A stretch of DNA of 64,000 nucleotides from Streptomyces sp. MMBL 11-1 (lineage in GTDB: Bacteria > Actinomycetota > Actinomycetes > Streptomycetales > Streptomycetaceae), in the NCBI RefSeq assembly GCF_028622875.1, contig NZ_CP117709.1, forward strand, positions 6,513,001-6,577,000, given 5' to 3'. The first letter of the stretch is position 1. Each line of letters begins with the position of its first letter. Shown here in pieces: positions 36,249 to 44,337 of the stretch. Made by a program: the position numbers and the translations under genes. The notes under the pieces were generated by a model that was not told the DNA's origin, searched no databases, and saw only the letters and a list, made by a program, of their open reading frames with translations.

Positions 36249-38510
36249 TCAGCTGTTCCTCAGTGCGTAGTGCGCGCTGACCTGCGAAGCGCTCAGCGCG
36301 GTCGGGTAGACGGCGGTCTCGTCGATCTGCCCGGCGAAGAAGTTGCTGGTCGGACGGTTCGGCCAGCCGGACAGGTTGTCACCGCCGACCCGCCAGTAGC
36401 CGGGGTTGCCGTCGTTGTTGGAGACCAGGATGTTCGACGCGCGCAGCTGGCCGTCGACGTACAGCGCCATGCCCTGGCCCAGGGGGCCCTGGGTGGCGAC
36501 GACGTGGTGCCACTGTCCGTCGTTGTAGGCGGCCGGGGTGGTGATGGTCCGCGCCCCACCGCTCTGGACGCCGAACACGAGCCGCCCGTCGTTGCGCATG
36601 TAGACGTTCTTGTCCTGACGGGTGCTGTTCTGCTGGGTCTTGTTCCCGAAGCCGATGATCTTCCCGCCCCGGGTGGTGGTGGTCCTGATCCAGGTCTCCA
36701 CCGAGAAGCGGGCCGGTGCGGCGTGCTGCCGGTTGCTGTACGCGTATTCATCGGTGCCGTTGAAGCCGATCGCCGTCGAGGGGCCGGAGACCGCCGCCGG
36801 GGTCTGCCGGTAGGCGGGGCCGTTGCGCAGGAAGCCGTTGTTCAGGTTGCCGCTGCTGTCGTGGGCGAACGTGGACGTGTCCTCGTCGTAGCGCCAGTAG
36901 AGGTGGGCCCCGTCGGATCTGACCCGCGCCGGGTACGCCTCCGTCGCGTTCGCCACGGTCGCGGACCGGGCCGGGGACTTGGCGCTGGTGTTGGGGCCGT
37001 CGCTCGCGGTGATCCGGTACGAGTGGGTCTCGCCCGGCTCGACGTCGGTGTCCGTCCAGGTCAGCTGGGGCCGGTCCCAGAAGACGGAGTAGCCGGTCGT
37101 CGTGTGGACCGGGGTGTTCGAGCCGTCCTTGTAGATCCGGTAGGTCAGCTCCCCGTCGTCGGTGTCGAAACTTGTCTGCCAGTTCACGTCGATCTGCCCG
37201 GGCGTCAGCGTGGACAGGCTGACGTTGGGCACCCAGGGCGAGCCCGTGTCCGGGCCGTCCGCGAACCGGGTCAGCCCCTGCTGCGGCCTGCTGTTGACGG
37301 TGGTGAACTCGCCGCCCACCCACAGGTAGTGGCGGCCCCCGCTGCTCGCCTGGCTCATCACACGCGGCCCGACCGGCTCACCGATGCCGTCATTGGTGTC
37401 CGGGAACCACGGCAGCAGCTTCGGATCGTCGACCGACTGGGCCAGCAGATGCTTGCGCTGCTGGTCGGGGAAGGCTCCCATACTGGCGCAGTCATGGGCG
37501 TGGCTGCCGCTGTACAGCACGCCGGAGTGCACCAGCACCGCCTGGGTCGCGCCGAGGCAGGTGTCCCGCCAGCGCTGCTGGAAGTCGTCGAGGTTCAGGG
37601 CGATCCGGCCGTCGAACACGCCGCCGCCGGTGCCCTCGTTGCCGGTGTAGAAGCCGGTGGCGTCGGTGGTGATGTCCTGCACGGTGGAGTTGTTGTGAAT
37701 GAACCCCGGGTAGGACTTGGTGAGTTGTCCGGTGGTCGCGTCGACCACGGCCAGGGCGTGGGTGGTGGTGCCGTTGATGCGGAAGAAGTCGCCGCCGAGC
37801 AGCACGTGTCGCCCGTCCGGGGTCAGCTCGACGGCCCGGGCCACCTCGTCGGCGTTGGCCGTGAAGGGCAGCAGCGACGCCCCGGCGGCGGTGACGGCGG
37901 CGAACTTGTTCCTGGTCTGGCCTCCTACGCTGTTGAAGTCCCCGCCCAGATAGACCGTGTCGGCGGTGACGGCGAGCGCCCGCACGGTCGCCGTCACGGA
38001 GATCTTGAAGTCGTGGCGGGGAGCGCAGGTCGCGGTGTCGATCGCCACGATATTGCTCACCCCGACTCCGTTCACCGCCCCGAACTGACCGCCCGCGTAC
38101 AGGGTTTCGCCGTCCGGGGACAGCGCCAGGGCCCGGACGGTCGCGGTCCCCGAGGAGATGGTGAAGGACAGCGAACAGTCGGTGGGCGCCCCGGTCGCCG
38201 CGTCGAACGCGGCGAAGTTCACCGCGGGCTGTTCGCCCGTACCGGGAGCGGCCGTGGGGGGCCGCAGGGTGGAGAAGGTGCCGCCCGCGTAGACGACGCC
38301 GTCGCCGGCGGCCATCGACCAGACGATGCCGTTGGTCTGCCAGGTGGTGAGGTCGTCCGCCGTGATGGCGACCGGCGGTGTCAGTGCCGCCGCCGCGGTG
38401 GTCCCGGCCGCGGTCGCGGTCAGGGCTCCGGCCAGCAGGCCGAGAGCGGCGGCAGCGGCCCGCACACGGCCGCGTCCTCCGGTTCTCTGCCCCGTACTTC
38501 CGTTCATCAT
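36249..38510 (-). CDS. Secreted beta-propeller, fibronectin-like and LamG (concanavalin A-like) domain protein
   Basis: Predicted 753-residue exported protein. Residues 1-42 form a signal peptide (VRAAAAALGLLAGALTATAA, ending near AAA). Residues about 50-420 are propeller-like repeats with recurring GG-F/Y-aromatic units (VYAGGTFSTL, LYAGGQFGAVNGV, VYLGGDFNSVGGQ, VLLGGDFFRING, LWVGGEFTTVN). Residues about 425-520 resemble a fibronectin type III domain. Residues about 530-750 are a LamG-type lectin domain (FSVETWIRTTTTRGGKIIGF, WHHVVATQG, QIDETAVYPTALSASQVSAH). It probably binds or processes surface glycan. It begins the operon with the lipoprotein and GT2; CGGAG lies just upstream of ATGATG. 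Confidence 0.85.
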   Translation of the reverse strand: MMNGSTGQRTGGRGRVRAAAAALGLLAGALTATAAGTTAAAALTPPVAITADDLTTWQTNGIVWSMAAGDGVVYAGGTFSTLRPPTAAPGTGEQPAVNFAAFDAATGAPTDCSLSFTISSGTATVRALALSPDGETLYAGGQFGAVNGVGVSNIVAIDTATCAPRHDFKISVTATVRALAVTADTVYLGGDFNSVGGQTRNKFAAVTAAGASLLPFTANADEVARAVELTPDGRHVLLGGDFFRINGTTTHALAVVDATTGQLTKSYPGFIHNNSTVQDITTDATGFYTGNEGTGGGVFDGRIALNLDDFQQRWRDTCLGATQAVLVHSGVLYSGSHAHDCASMGAFPDQQRKHLLAQSVDDPKLLPWFPDTNDGIGEPVGPRVMSQASSGGRHYLWVGGEFTTVNSRPQQGLTRFADGPDTGSPWVPNVSLSTLTPGQIDVNWQTSFDTDDGELTYRIYKDGSNTPVHTTTGYSVFWDRPQLTWTDTDVEPGETHSYRITASDGPNTSAKSPARSATVANATEAYPARVRSDGAHLYWRYDEDTSTFAHDSSGNLNNGFLRNGPAYRQTPAAVSGPSTAIGFNGTDEYAYSNRQHAAPARFSVETWIRTTTTRGGKIIGFGNKTQQNSTRQDKNVYMRNDGRLVFGVQSGGARTITTPAAYNDGQWHHVVATQGPLGQGMALYVDGQLRASNILVSNNDGNPGYWRVGGDNLSGWPNRPTSNFFAGQIDETAVYPTALSASQVSAHYALRNS

Positions 38511-38711
38511 TCAGCTCCGAAGGTGAGATTCGTGCTGCGGCCGGGAGGCCGCGGATCCTGCCTCGTCCGACCGGGCGAGCGGACTGTCCGTCCCGCTGCC
38601 GGTCGGTACGAGTGAGTAGGCGGAGCCGAGGGGCCCGCCCGGTGCCGGCGCGGAGAGCTCCACCGAGGGGTCGGTGGAGACGGCGGTCGCGCCGGTGATC
38701 GTCCCGGGCAC
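38511..38711 (-). CDS. Possible small ORF upstream of the LamG gene (uncertain)
   Basis: A 66-codon GTG-started frame whose TGA is immediately followed by the ATGATG of the LamG gene. Its residues (VELSAPAPGGPLGSAYSLVP) and high third-position GC look more like coding sequence than the Arg/Pro-rich alternative frames. The frame stays open for tens of codons upstream of the GTG and no Shine-Dalgarno site is visible, so it may be a remnant of a longer gene rather than a functional peptide. Confidence 0.25.
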   Translation of the reverse strand: MPGTITGATAVSTDPSVELSAPAPGGPLGSAYSLVPTGSGTDSPLARSDEAGSAASRPQHESHLRS

Positions 38712-38868
38712 GGACGCGGCACGCGCCGGCCGGGAGGCAGTGGTGAGTGCTGGATCGGGCCGGGCGCCGGGGAATCCGGCGCCCTGTGTGCCGACTTGTC
38801 GGCGGAGCCGGACACCGGGCCGGTCGCGCCGACCGGGCGGTCGCGCGCCACCGTGCCGCCCGGCCGGT
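38712..38868. other. Gap after gmd with no clear gene
   Basis: This 157-nt stretch follows the gmd stop on the minus strand. Together with the uncertain small ORF it makes up the 358-nt space before the LamG gene. I see no clear hairpin terminator or promoter in it. Confidence 0.4.
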
Positions 38869-39879
38869 TCATCGGTCCACCCGGACGGCGGCCCCGGTCA
38901 GCTGGTCGTCCAGCCGGCGGATGTCGGCGTCGACCATGATGCGGGCCAGCTCGCGCGACTTCACCGAGGGCTTCCAGCCGAGGAGCGTCTCGGCCTTCGA
39001 CGCGTCCCCGATCAACGCGTCGACCTCGCTGGGGCGTTCGTACTTCGGGTCGTAACGCACGTGCTCGCGCCAGTCCAGCTCCGCGTGCTCGAAGGCGAAC
39101 TCCAGGAACTGCCGGACGCTCACGCCCTCACCGGTGGCGACCACGTAGTCGTCGGGGGCGTCGCACTGGAGCATCCGCCACATGGCGTCCACGTACTCCG
39201 GCGCGTATCCCCAGTCGCGGACCGCGTCCAGGTTGCCCAGGTTCAGACGGTCCTGGAGCCCGGCCTTGATCCGGGCGACGCCCCGGGTGATCTTCCGGGT
39301 CACGAAGGTCTCGCCCCGGCGCGGCGACTCGTGGTTGAAGAGGATCCCGTTCACCGCGAACATGCCGTACGCCTCGCGGTAGTTGACCGTGGCCCAGTAG
39401 GCGTAGACCTTCGCCACGCTGTACGGGCTGCGCGGGTGGAACGCGGTGTCCTCGTTCTGCGGGGGCGGGCTGGCGCCGAACATCTCGGAGGACGAGGCCT
39501 GGTAGATCCGCGTCTGGATGCCGCTGGCCCGGACCGCCTCCAGGAGCCGGACGGTGCCGAGGCCCGTGACGTCTGCGGTGTACAGCGGGGCGTCGAAGGA
39601 CACCCGCACATGCGACTGCGCGCCCAGGTTGTAGACCTCGTCGGGCCGGATGTCGCGCAGCAGGTTCACCAGGGCCACTCCGTCGGTCAGGTCCGCGTGA
39701 TGCAGGACGAAGGAGCGCTCCGGCTCCTCGGGACCCTGGTAGATGTGGTCGATCCGCTCGGTGTTGAAGCTGGAGGAACGGCGTATGAGCCCGTGCACCG
39801 TATACCCCTTGTCGAGCAACAACTCGGCCAGATACGAACCGTCCTGGCCGGTCACTCCGGTGATGAGCGCGGTCTTCAC
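38869..39879 (-). CDS. gmd: GDP-mannose 4,6-dehydratase
   Basis: Predicted 336-residue short-chain dehydrogenase/reductase-fold enzyme that converts GDP-mannose to GDP-4-keto-6-deoxymannose with bound [24 protein letters not shown] is the nucleotide-binding start, SSSEMFG and the YxxxK pair in [12 protein letters not shown] give the catalytic site, and [18 protein letters not shown] is characteristic of GMD. The GTG at 39879 is preferred for GGGGGA upstream and the usual family start; an upstream ATG at 39930 is in frame. Divergent from fcl, it supplies the substrate for GDP-L-fucose synthesis. Confidence 0.95.
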   Translation of the reverse strand: MKTALITGVTGQDGSYLAELLLDKGYTVHGLIRRSSSFNTERIDHIYQGPEEPERSFVLHHADLTDGVALVNLLRDIRPDEVYNLGAQSHVRVSFDAPLYTADVTGLGTVRLLEAVRASGIQTRIYQASSSEMFGASPPPQNEDTAFHPRSPYSVAKVYAYWATVNYREAYGMFAVNGILFNHESPRRGETFVTRKITRGVARIKAGLQDRLNLGNLDAVRDWGYAPEYVDAMWRMLQCDAPDDYVVATGEGVSVRQFLEFAFEHAELDWREHVRYDPKYERPSEVDALIGDASKAETLLGWKPSVKSRELARIMVDADIRRLDDQLTGAAVRVDR

Positions 39880-39947
39880 CACGATTCCCCCTTCTCTGCT
39901 GGTCGCTTCGACGGCGACGTTCACCGACATTTCGGTATTGGAGCGTT

Positions 39948-39969
39948 CTGCGGTGACGCGTCACCGCAG
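39948..39969. promoter_or_regulatory. 22-bp perfect palindrome between gmd and fcl
   Basis: The half-site CTGCGGTGACG is followed directly by its exact reverse complement. It lies in the 117-nt divergent promoter region, 28 nt ahead of the fcl ATG and 69 nt ahead of the gmd GTG. A perfect, spacer-less palindrome here is most simply an operator controlling both GDP-fucose genes. Confidence 0.6.
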
Positions 39970-39996
39970 TCCCTTTCTGCTGGCACAATCCGAGCC

Positions 39997-40980
39997 ATGA
40001 CGACCGAACTCCCCGTCCCCTCCAAGGAATCCGCCCGCTCGCTACTGCGGCCCGGCTCCCGCGTGTTCGTCGCGGGACACCGTGGCCTGGTCGGCTCGGC
40101 GGTGGCCCGCCGCCTCGCCGACGACGGTCATGAGGTGCTCACCCGCGGCCGCGACCTCCTCGACCTGCGCGATGCCGCGCGGACCGGGGCGTATCTCAAG
40201 GAGGTCCGCCCGGACGCCGTGGTGCTGGCCGCCGCCAAGGTCGGCGGGATCATGGCCAACAGCACCTACCCGGTGCAGTTCCTGGAGGACAACCTGCGCA
40301 TACAGCTCAGCGTGATCGCCGGCGCGCACGCGGCCGGGACCGAGCGGCTGCTCTTCCTCGGCTCCTCGTGCATCTACCCCAGGCTCGCGCCCCAGCCGAT
40401 CCGCGAGGACTCGCTGCTCACCGGCGAGCTGGAGCCCACCAACGAGGCCTACGCCCTCGCCAAGATCGCCGGAATCGTCCAGACCCAGTCCTACCGCCGG
40501 CAGTACGGCGCCTCCTACATCAGCGCCATGCCCACCAATCTCTACGGACCGGGCGACAACTTCGACCTGGAGACCTCGCACGTCCTGCCCGCGCTGATCC
40601 GCCGCTTCCACGAGGCGCGGCGGGACGGGGCCGACGAGGTGACCCTGTGGGGATCCGGCACTCCGCGCCGCGAGTTCCTCCATGTCGACGACCTCGCCGC
40701 CGCCTGCGTGCGCCTGCTGGAGGCCTACGACGGCGACGAACCCGTCAACATCGGCTGCGGCGACGACCTCACCATCCGTGAACTCGCGGAAACGGTCAAG
40801 GAAGTGACGGGCTACCAGGGGCGCATCGGCTGGGACACCACGAAGCCCGACGGGACGCCCCGCAAGCTGCTCGACGTCACCCGCCTCACCTCTCTCGGCT
40901 TCACGCCGCGGATCCCGCTGCGCGACGGCATCGCCCGCACCTACGCCTGGTGGCTCGGGCAGCTCCCGCCCGGACAGTGA
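39997..40980 (+). CDS. fcl: GDP-L-fucose synthase
   Basis: Predicted 327-residue epimerase/reductase producing GDP-L-fucose from GDP-4-keto-6-deoxymannose. VFVAGHRGLVGSAVARRL is the NADP-binding motif, SSCIYP and the YALAK segment (NEAYALAKIAG) give the catalytic Ser-Tyr-Lys, and MPTNLYGPGDNFD is the GFS signature. The gene is transcribed away from gmd. Together they show that the glycan built here contains L-fucose or a related 6-deoxy sugar. Confidence 0.95.
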   Translation: MTTELPVPSKESARSLLRPGSRVFVAGHRGLVGSAVARRLADDGHEVLTRGRDLLDLRDAARTGAYLKEVRPDAVVLAAAKVGGIMANSTYPVQFLEDNLRIQLSVIAGAHAAGTERLLFLGSSCIYPRLAPQPIREDSLLTGELEPTNEAYALAKIAGIVQTQSYRRQYGASYISAMPTNLYGPGDNFDLETSHVLPALIRRFHEARRDGADEVTLWGSGTPRREFLHVDDLAAACVRLLEAYDGDEPVNIGCGDDLTIRELAETVKEVTGYQGRIGWDTTKPDGTPRKLLDVTRLTSLGFTPRIPLRDGIARTYAWWLGQLPPGQ

Positions 40981-41054
40981 CCGTTCGCCGCCGCCGGGAG
41001 GCGTCTCGCGGCGGCACACCGGTCGCGCTCCTCGCATCCGCACGCCCGCCGCTC

Positions 41055-42605
41055 TCAGTACGCCCCGCGGCCGTCGGTGACGGCGCGCACGGTGCGGGCG
41101 AGGAGTCCCATGTCGATGGCCACCGACCAGTTGTCGACGTACCAGAGGTCGAGCGAGACGGTCTCCTGCCAGGTCAGATCGGAGCGGCCGCTCACCTGCC
41201 ACAGGCCTGTCAGCCCAGGCTTCACCGCGAGCCGGCGGTGTTCGCGCTCGTCGTACCGCGAGGCCTCCTCCGGCAGAGGCGGCCTCGGGCCCACCAGTGA
41301 CATCTGGCCCAGCAACACGTTGAAAAGCTGCGGTAGTTCATCGATCGACGTCCGCCGGAGCATCCGTCCGACCGGCGTCACCCGGGGGTCGCCGCGCATC
41401 TTGAAGAGCGGTCCGTCGACCTCGTTGCTCGCGGCCAGCTGTGCCTTGAGCTTCTCCGCGTCCGCCACCATCGTGCGGAACTTCCACATGGTGAAGGGCC
41501 GGTTGTGCCGCCCGTGCCGGACCTGCCGGTGGAAGACCGGGCCCCGCGAGGTCAGCCGGACGCTCAGTGCCACCGCCAGAAGCAACGGGGTCAGCACCAG
41601 CAGCCCGAACAGGGCCCCCGTACGGTCCAGCGCGTTCTTCAGCACGGCCTGCGGGCCCCCGCGCAGCGGCGGCGCGATGTGCAGCAGGGTGAGCCCGGCC
41701 GCGGTGACGGGACGCACCCGCTCGGCCGCCACCCCGGACAGCTCCGAGACCACGGAGAGGGCGACGCCCCCGTCGTGCAGCCCCCAGCCGAGCCGGCGCA
41801 GCCGGTCGCCGGTCAGCTGGGGTCCGGGAGCCACCAGTACGAGGTCGGCCGCGTGGGCGTAGACGGCACCGAGCACCGTCGTCACGTCGTCGTCGGCCGG
41901 GCGGGACGCGAGGCGCCCCGGCACCTGCACACCGTCCAGCTCCAGCCGGGCGGTGCCCACCGGAAGGGCGGCGACCAGGGAGTAGCCGTGATCCGTACGG
42001 GAGTTGAGCAGCTCGGCCGCCCGGCCCACGCTCGATGGCTCGCCGACCAGCAGCACCCTGCGGGTCGGGTGGCCCCGGCGTCGGGAGAGAGGCCACCGGC
42101 GCAGCCCCGCCACCGCTGTGGCGATCAGCAGCCCCGGCGCCACGGCCACGACGGCCGTGGCCGGGTCCACCGGGCTTCCCGCCGCCGTGTGCAGCACGGC
42201 CAGCAGGCCGATGAGCGCGAGCCAGTCCCGGGCCGGGCCGAGCGCGCCGCCGGGCCCGGCCCCCGGCCGGTCCGTGTACCGCCCCCGGGCGCCGCGCAGC
42301 CCGGCCCAGATCAGCCCCGCCACCGCCGCGGCCACCAGCGGGCGGGGCTGGTCGCCCGCCCGCAGCAGCAGCCAGGCCGGACCGGCCAGGCCCAGCAGGT
42401 CGGTCAGCGCGGCCAGGGCCGGGCCGGGCGCCGGCTTCCGCCGGGCGGGCGCCCGCCCGGCCGGGTCGCGCTGTGCCGTCGGGGCCCTCCACAGCTGTTC
42501 CAGGGCCGCCGTGCGATTCCGGGACGCGGGGGTCCGGGGGCGCGGCGCGCCCCGGATCCCCACCGTTCCGGGTAGGTCGGTATCAGGTATTTCGACATGC
42601 CCCAT
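41055..42605 (-). CDS. Exopolysaccharide biosynthesis polyprenyl glycosylphosphotransferase
   Basis: Predicted 516-residue initiating sugar-phosphate transferase. Four or five N-terminal helices (LADLLGLAGPAWLLLR-like region, then about 85-170) precede a central Rossmann-like CoA-binding-type region and a C-terminal catalytic domain. Catalytic landmarks are FTMWKFRTMVADAEKLK, RTSIDELPQLFNVLLGQMS, LVGPRPPLPEE and KPGLTGLWQVSGRSDL. It moves hexose-1-phosphate onto undecaprenyl phosphate, the first step of the repeat unit. The ATG at 42605 has GGGGGG 3 nt upstream; the frame is open further upstream but that part looks non-coding. Confidence 0.92.
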   Translation of the reverse strand: MGHVEIPDTDLPGTVGIRGAPRPRTPASRNRTAALEQLWRAPTAQRDPAGRAPARRKPAPGPALAALTDLLGLAGPAWLLLRAGDQPRPLVAAAVAGLIWAGLRGARGRYTDRPGAGPGGALGPARDWLALIGLLAVLHTAAGSPVDPATAVVAVAPGLLIATAVAGLRRWPLSRRRGHPTRRVLLVGEPSSVGRAAELLNSRTDHGYSLVAALPVGTARLELDGVQVPGRLASRPADDDVTTVLGAVYAHAADLVLVAPGPQLTGDRLRRLGWGLHDGGVALSVVSELSGVAAERVRPVTAAGLTLLHIAPPLRGGPQAVLKNALDRTGALFGLLVLTPLLLAVALSVRLTSRGPVFHRQVRHGRHNRPFTMWKFRTMVADAEKLKAQLAASNEVDGPLFKMRGDPRVTPVGRMLRRTSIDELPQLFNVLLGQMSLVGPRPPLPEEASRYDEREHRRLAVKPGLTGLWQVSGRSDLTWQETVSLDLWYVDNWSVAIDMGLLARTVRAVTDGRGAY

Positions 42606-43055
42606 GAGCCCCCCAGCCACAGTCGCACCCCCATGAACGGGACGTATCCGCCGATCCCATGGGGTGACGGACGCGCCCTCGCTCGGTGCACGATATCCAC
42701 ACACGTGGCATTTCGCTGGAGTTCCCGTGAAGTTCAGACGGCTCGGTCCAGACGCCTCCGTTCGGCTGGAACCGTCCGATGTCGCCCTGTGCGCACGGAT
42801 GTTGATGGATCGACAGACGGGTAAGCGCTTGTGCCGGGCGGCGTCGGGGGGCGGTCCGCGGAGGCCCTGGCTCCGGTGGGGGCGTCCCCGGCCGTCGTCG
42901 CCGCCCCGGCGATGTCCGGGGGGCCACGGAAGCCGGCGCACTCCGCCGTGCTCGCCGCGCTCACGGCGCGACCGGCCCGGTTCCTCACCCGCGGATCCCG
43001 CCCCGCCCGGGAACGGCACAACCGCGGTGCCCCGGCCGCGCCCGCCGGCCCGTGG
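42606..43055. other. 450-nt intergenic region upstream of the polyprenyl glycosylphosphotransferase
   Basis: This region has lower GC than its surroundings between about 42640 and 42830. It should hold the promoter and leader of the minus-strand sugar transferase. A GTG-started + strand frame at 42727 looks partly coding at first but soon turns into Arg/Pro-rich shadow sequence, so I do not call a gene. I see no hairpin of note. Confidence 0.35.
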
Positions 43056-43685
43056 TCAGCGCACCCCGTCGGGCCGGAACTGCACGCTGATGCGCGGCCC
43101 GACGGCCCGCGCGGTCTTGGGGACCGCGTGCTCCCAGGTGCGCTGGCAACTGCCGCCCATGACGATCAGGTCGCCGTGTCCGAGCGGTCTCCGGACGGGG
43201 GCGGGGCCCGGGCGGCGCGGTCGCAGCGCGAGGTGCCGGGGGGCTCCCAGGGAGAGGATCGCGACCATCGTGTCCTCGGTGCTGCCCCGGCCGATGGTGT
43301 CCCCGTGCCAGGCGACCCCGTCCCTCCCGTCCCGGTAGAAGCAGAGCCCCGCCGTGGTGAACGGTTCGCCCAGCTCGGCCGCGTAGTGCTCGCCGAGCCG
43401 GGTGCGGGCCGGCTCCAGCGCCGGGTGCGGCAGGGGGTCGCGGCGGCCGAAGAAGGCCAGCAGCCGGGGGACCGCCACCACACGCTCGTACATGACGCGC
43501 TGCTCGGCCCGCCAGTCGACCTCGCGCACCAGCGTCTCGAACAGGGTGTCCGCGCCCCGGAGCCATTGCGGCAGCACGTCGATCCAGGCCCCGTGGCCCA
43601 GATCGGTACGCCGCACTCCGCTCAGGGGGCCGACGTCGGCCTCGGCCTCCTGGTCGAAAAGTGAGCTTTGCAGGTGTACGGCCAT
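43056..43685 (-). CDS. alkB: Alpha-ketoglutarate-dependent dioxygenase AlkB-like
   Basis: Predicted 209-residue Fe(II)/2-oxoglutarate dioxygenase that reverses alkylation of nucleic-acid bases. The iron ligands are His127 and Asp129 (WHGDT) and His186 (TWEHAVPK); the 2-oxoglutarate and substrate arginines are in PRISVQFRP (Arg198, Arg204). Length matches the family. There is no Shine-Dalgarno site before the ATG; a TAGGCT -10 ends 7 nt upstream, so the mRNA is probably leaderless. An inverted repeat overlies the -35. Confidence 0.9.
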   Translation of the reverse strand: MAVHLQSSLFDQEAEADVGPLSGVRRTDLGHGAWIDVLPQWLRGADTLFETLVREVDWRAEQRVMYERVVAVPRLLAFFGRRDPLPHPALEPARTRLGEHYAAELGEPFTTAGLCFYRDGRDGVAWHGDTIGRGSTEDTMVAILSLGAPRHLALRPRRPGPAPVRRPLGHGDLIVMGGSCQRTWEHAVPKTARAVGPRISVQFRPDGVR

Positions 43686-43691
43686 GAGGAG

Positions 43692-43724
43692 AGCCTAACG
43701 CTATTCGAGCAGGTGTGCGAATAG
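43692..43724 (-). promoter_or_regulatory. alkB promoter with overlapping inverted repeat
   Basis: On the minus strand, -35 TTCGCA (43721-43716), an 18-nt spacer and -10 TAGGCT (43697-43692) place the start of transcription at or next to the ATG (43685). CTATTCG (43701-43707) and CGAATAG (43718-43724) form a 7-bp inverted repeat with a 10-bp spacer between the two elements, as expected of a repressor site. Confidence 0.5.
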
Positions 43725-43922
43725 GAGGGTCCGGTGGGCCGTCCCGGCGAGGCCGGGACGGCCGGGTGCGGGCCTCCGCGCGGACCGGCCGCCCGTAGCG
43801 GCGGACGAGCGCCGCGACCGGAGCGGAGGGCAAGCGCTCACCCCGGACGCCTGTTCGGCTACCGTTCCCCCCGTACCAGCGGACGTCTCCAACCCGTGTC
43901 GCTCTCCGAGGAGTTGCCTTCC

Positions 43923-44273
43923 ATGCCGCAGATCACCGTCGACTACTCCGGCACGCTCGCTGCGGCCTTCGACCGTCAGGCCTTCGCGCTCGCCCTGCAC
44001 CCGCTCGTCGCCGCCACCGCCGACGCCCGCCCGGAGGCCTGCAAGACCCGCTTCCGGCGGGTCGAGGACTTCGTCATCGGCGATCGGACCGAAGGCCATG
44101 CCGTCCTGCACGTCGAGATCGGCCTGCTCCACGGCCGCACCGACGAGACCAAGATCCGCCTCGCGGACGCCGTACTGGCTCTGATCGCCGCCCGGGTCAA
44201 GCCGGTCGACGGCGTCACCCTGCACTCCTCCGTCGAGGTCCCCAACCTGGACGCGTCCTACCGCAAGCGCTGA
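43923..44273 (+). CDS. 5-carboxymethyl-2-hydroxymuconate isomerase (CHMI/HpaF) family protein
   Basis: Predicted 116-residue member of the tautomerase superfamily. The mature protein would begin with Pro (MPQITVDYSG), the catalytic base of the fold. EACKTRFRRVEDFVIGDRTE and HVEIGLLHGRTDETKIRLAD are typical CHMI landmarks. In the homoprotocatechuate pathway this enzyme isomerises the ring-cleavage product, but no other hpa gene is nearby, so the substrate is unclear. The ATG at 43923 follows GAGGAG. The FAD monooxygenase begins 64 nt downstream on the same strand. Confidence 0.83.
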   Translation: MPQITVDYSGTLAAAFDRQAFALALHPLVAATADARPEACKTRFRRVEDFVIGDRTEGHAVLHVEIGLLHGRTDETKIRLADAVLALIAARVKPVDGVTLHSSVEVPNLDASYRKR

Positions 44274-44337
44274 ACGGTCACCGCGTCGGGCGGGCAGGAC
44301 CGGAAGGCCGGAACAACGAATGAGTGGAGTGACAGAC

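Noticed and set aside
42727..43055. GTG-started + strand frame beginning KFRRLGPDASVRLEPSDVAL with GGAG upstream
   Set aside because: The first about 40 residues look plausible, but third-position GC is only moderate, the rest becomes Arg/Pro-rich shadow and it runs antisense into alkB.
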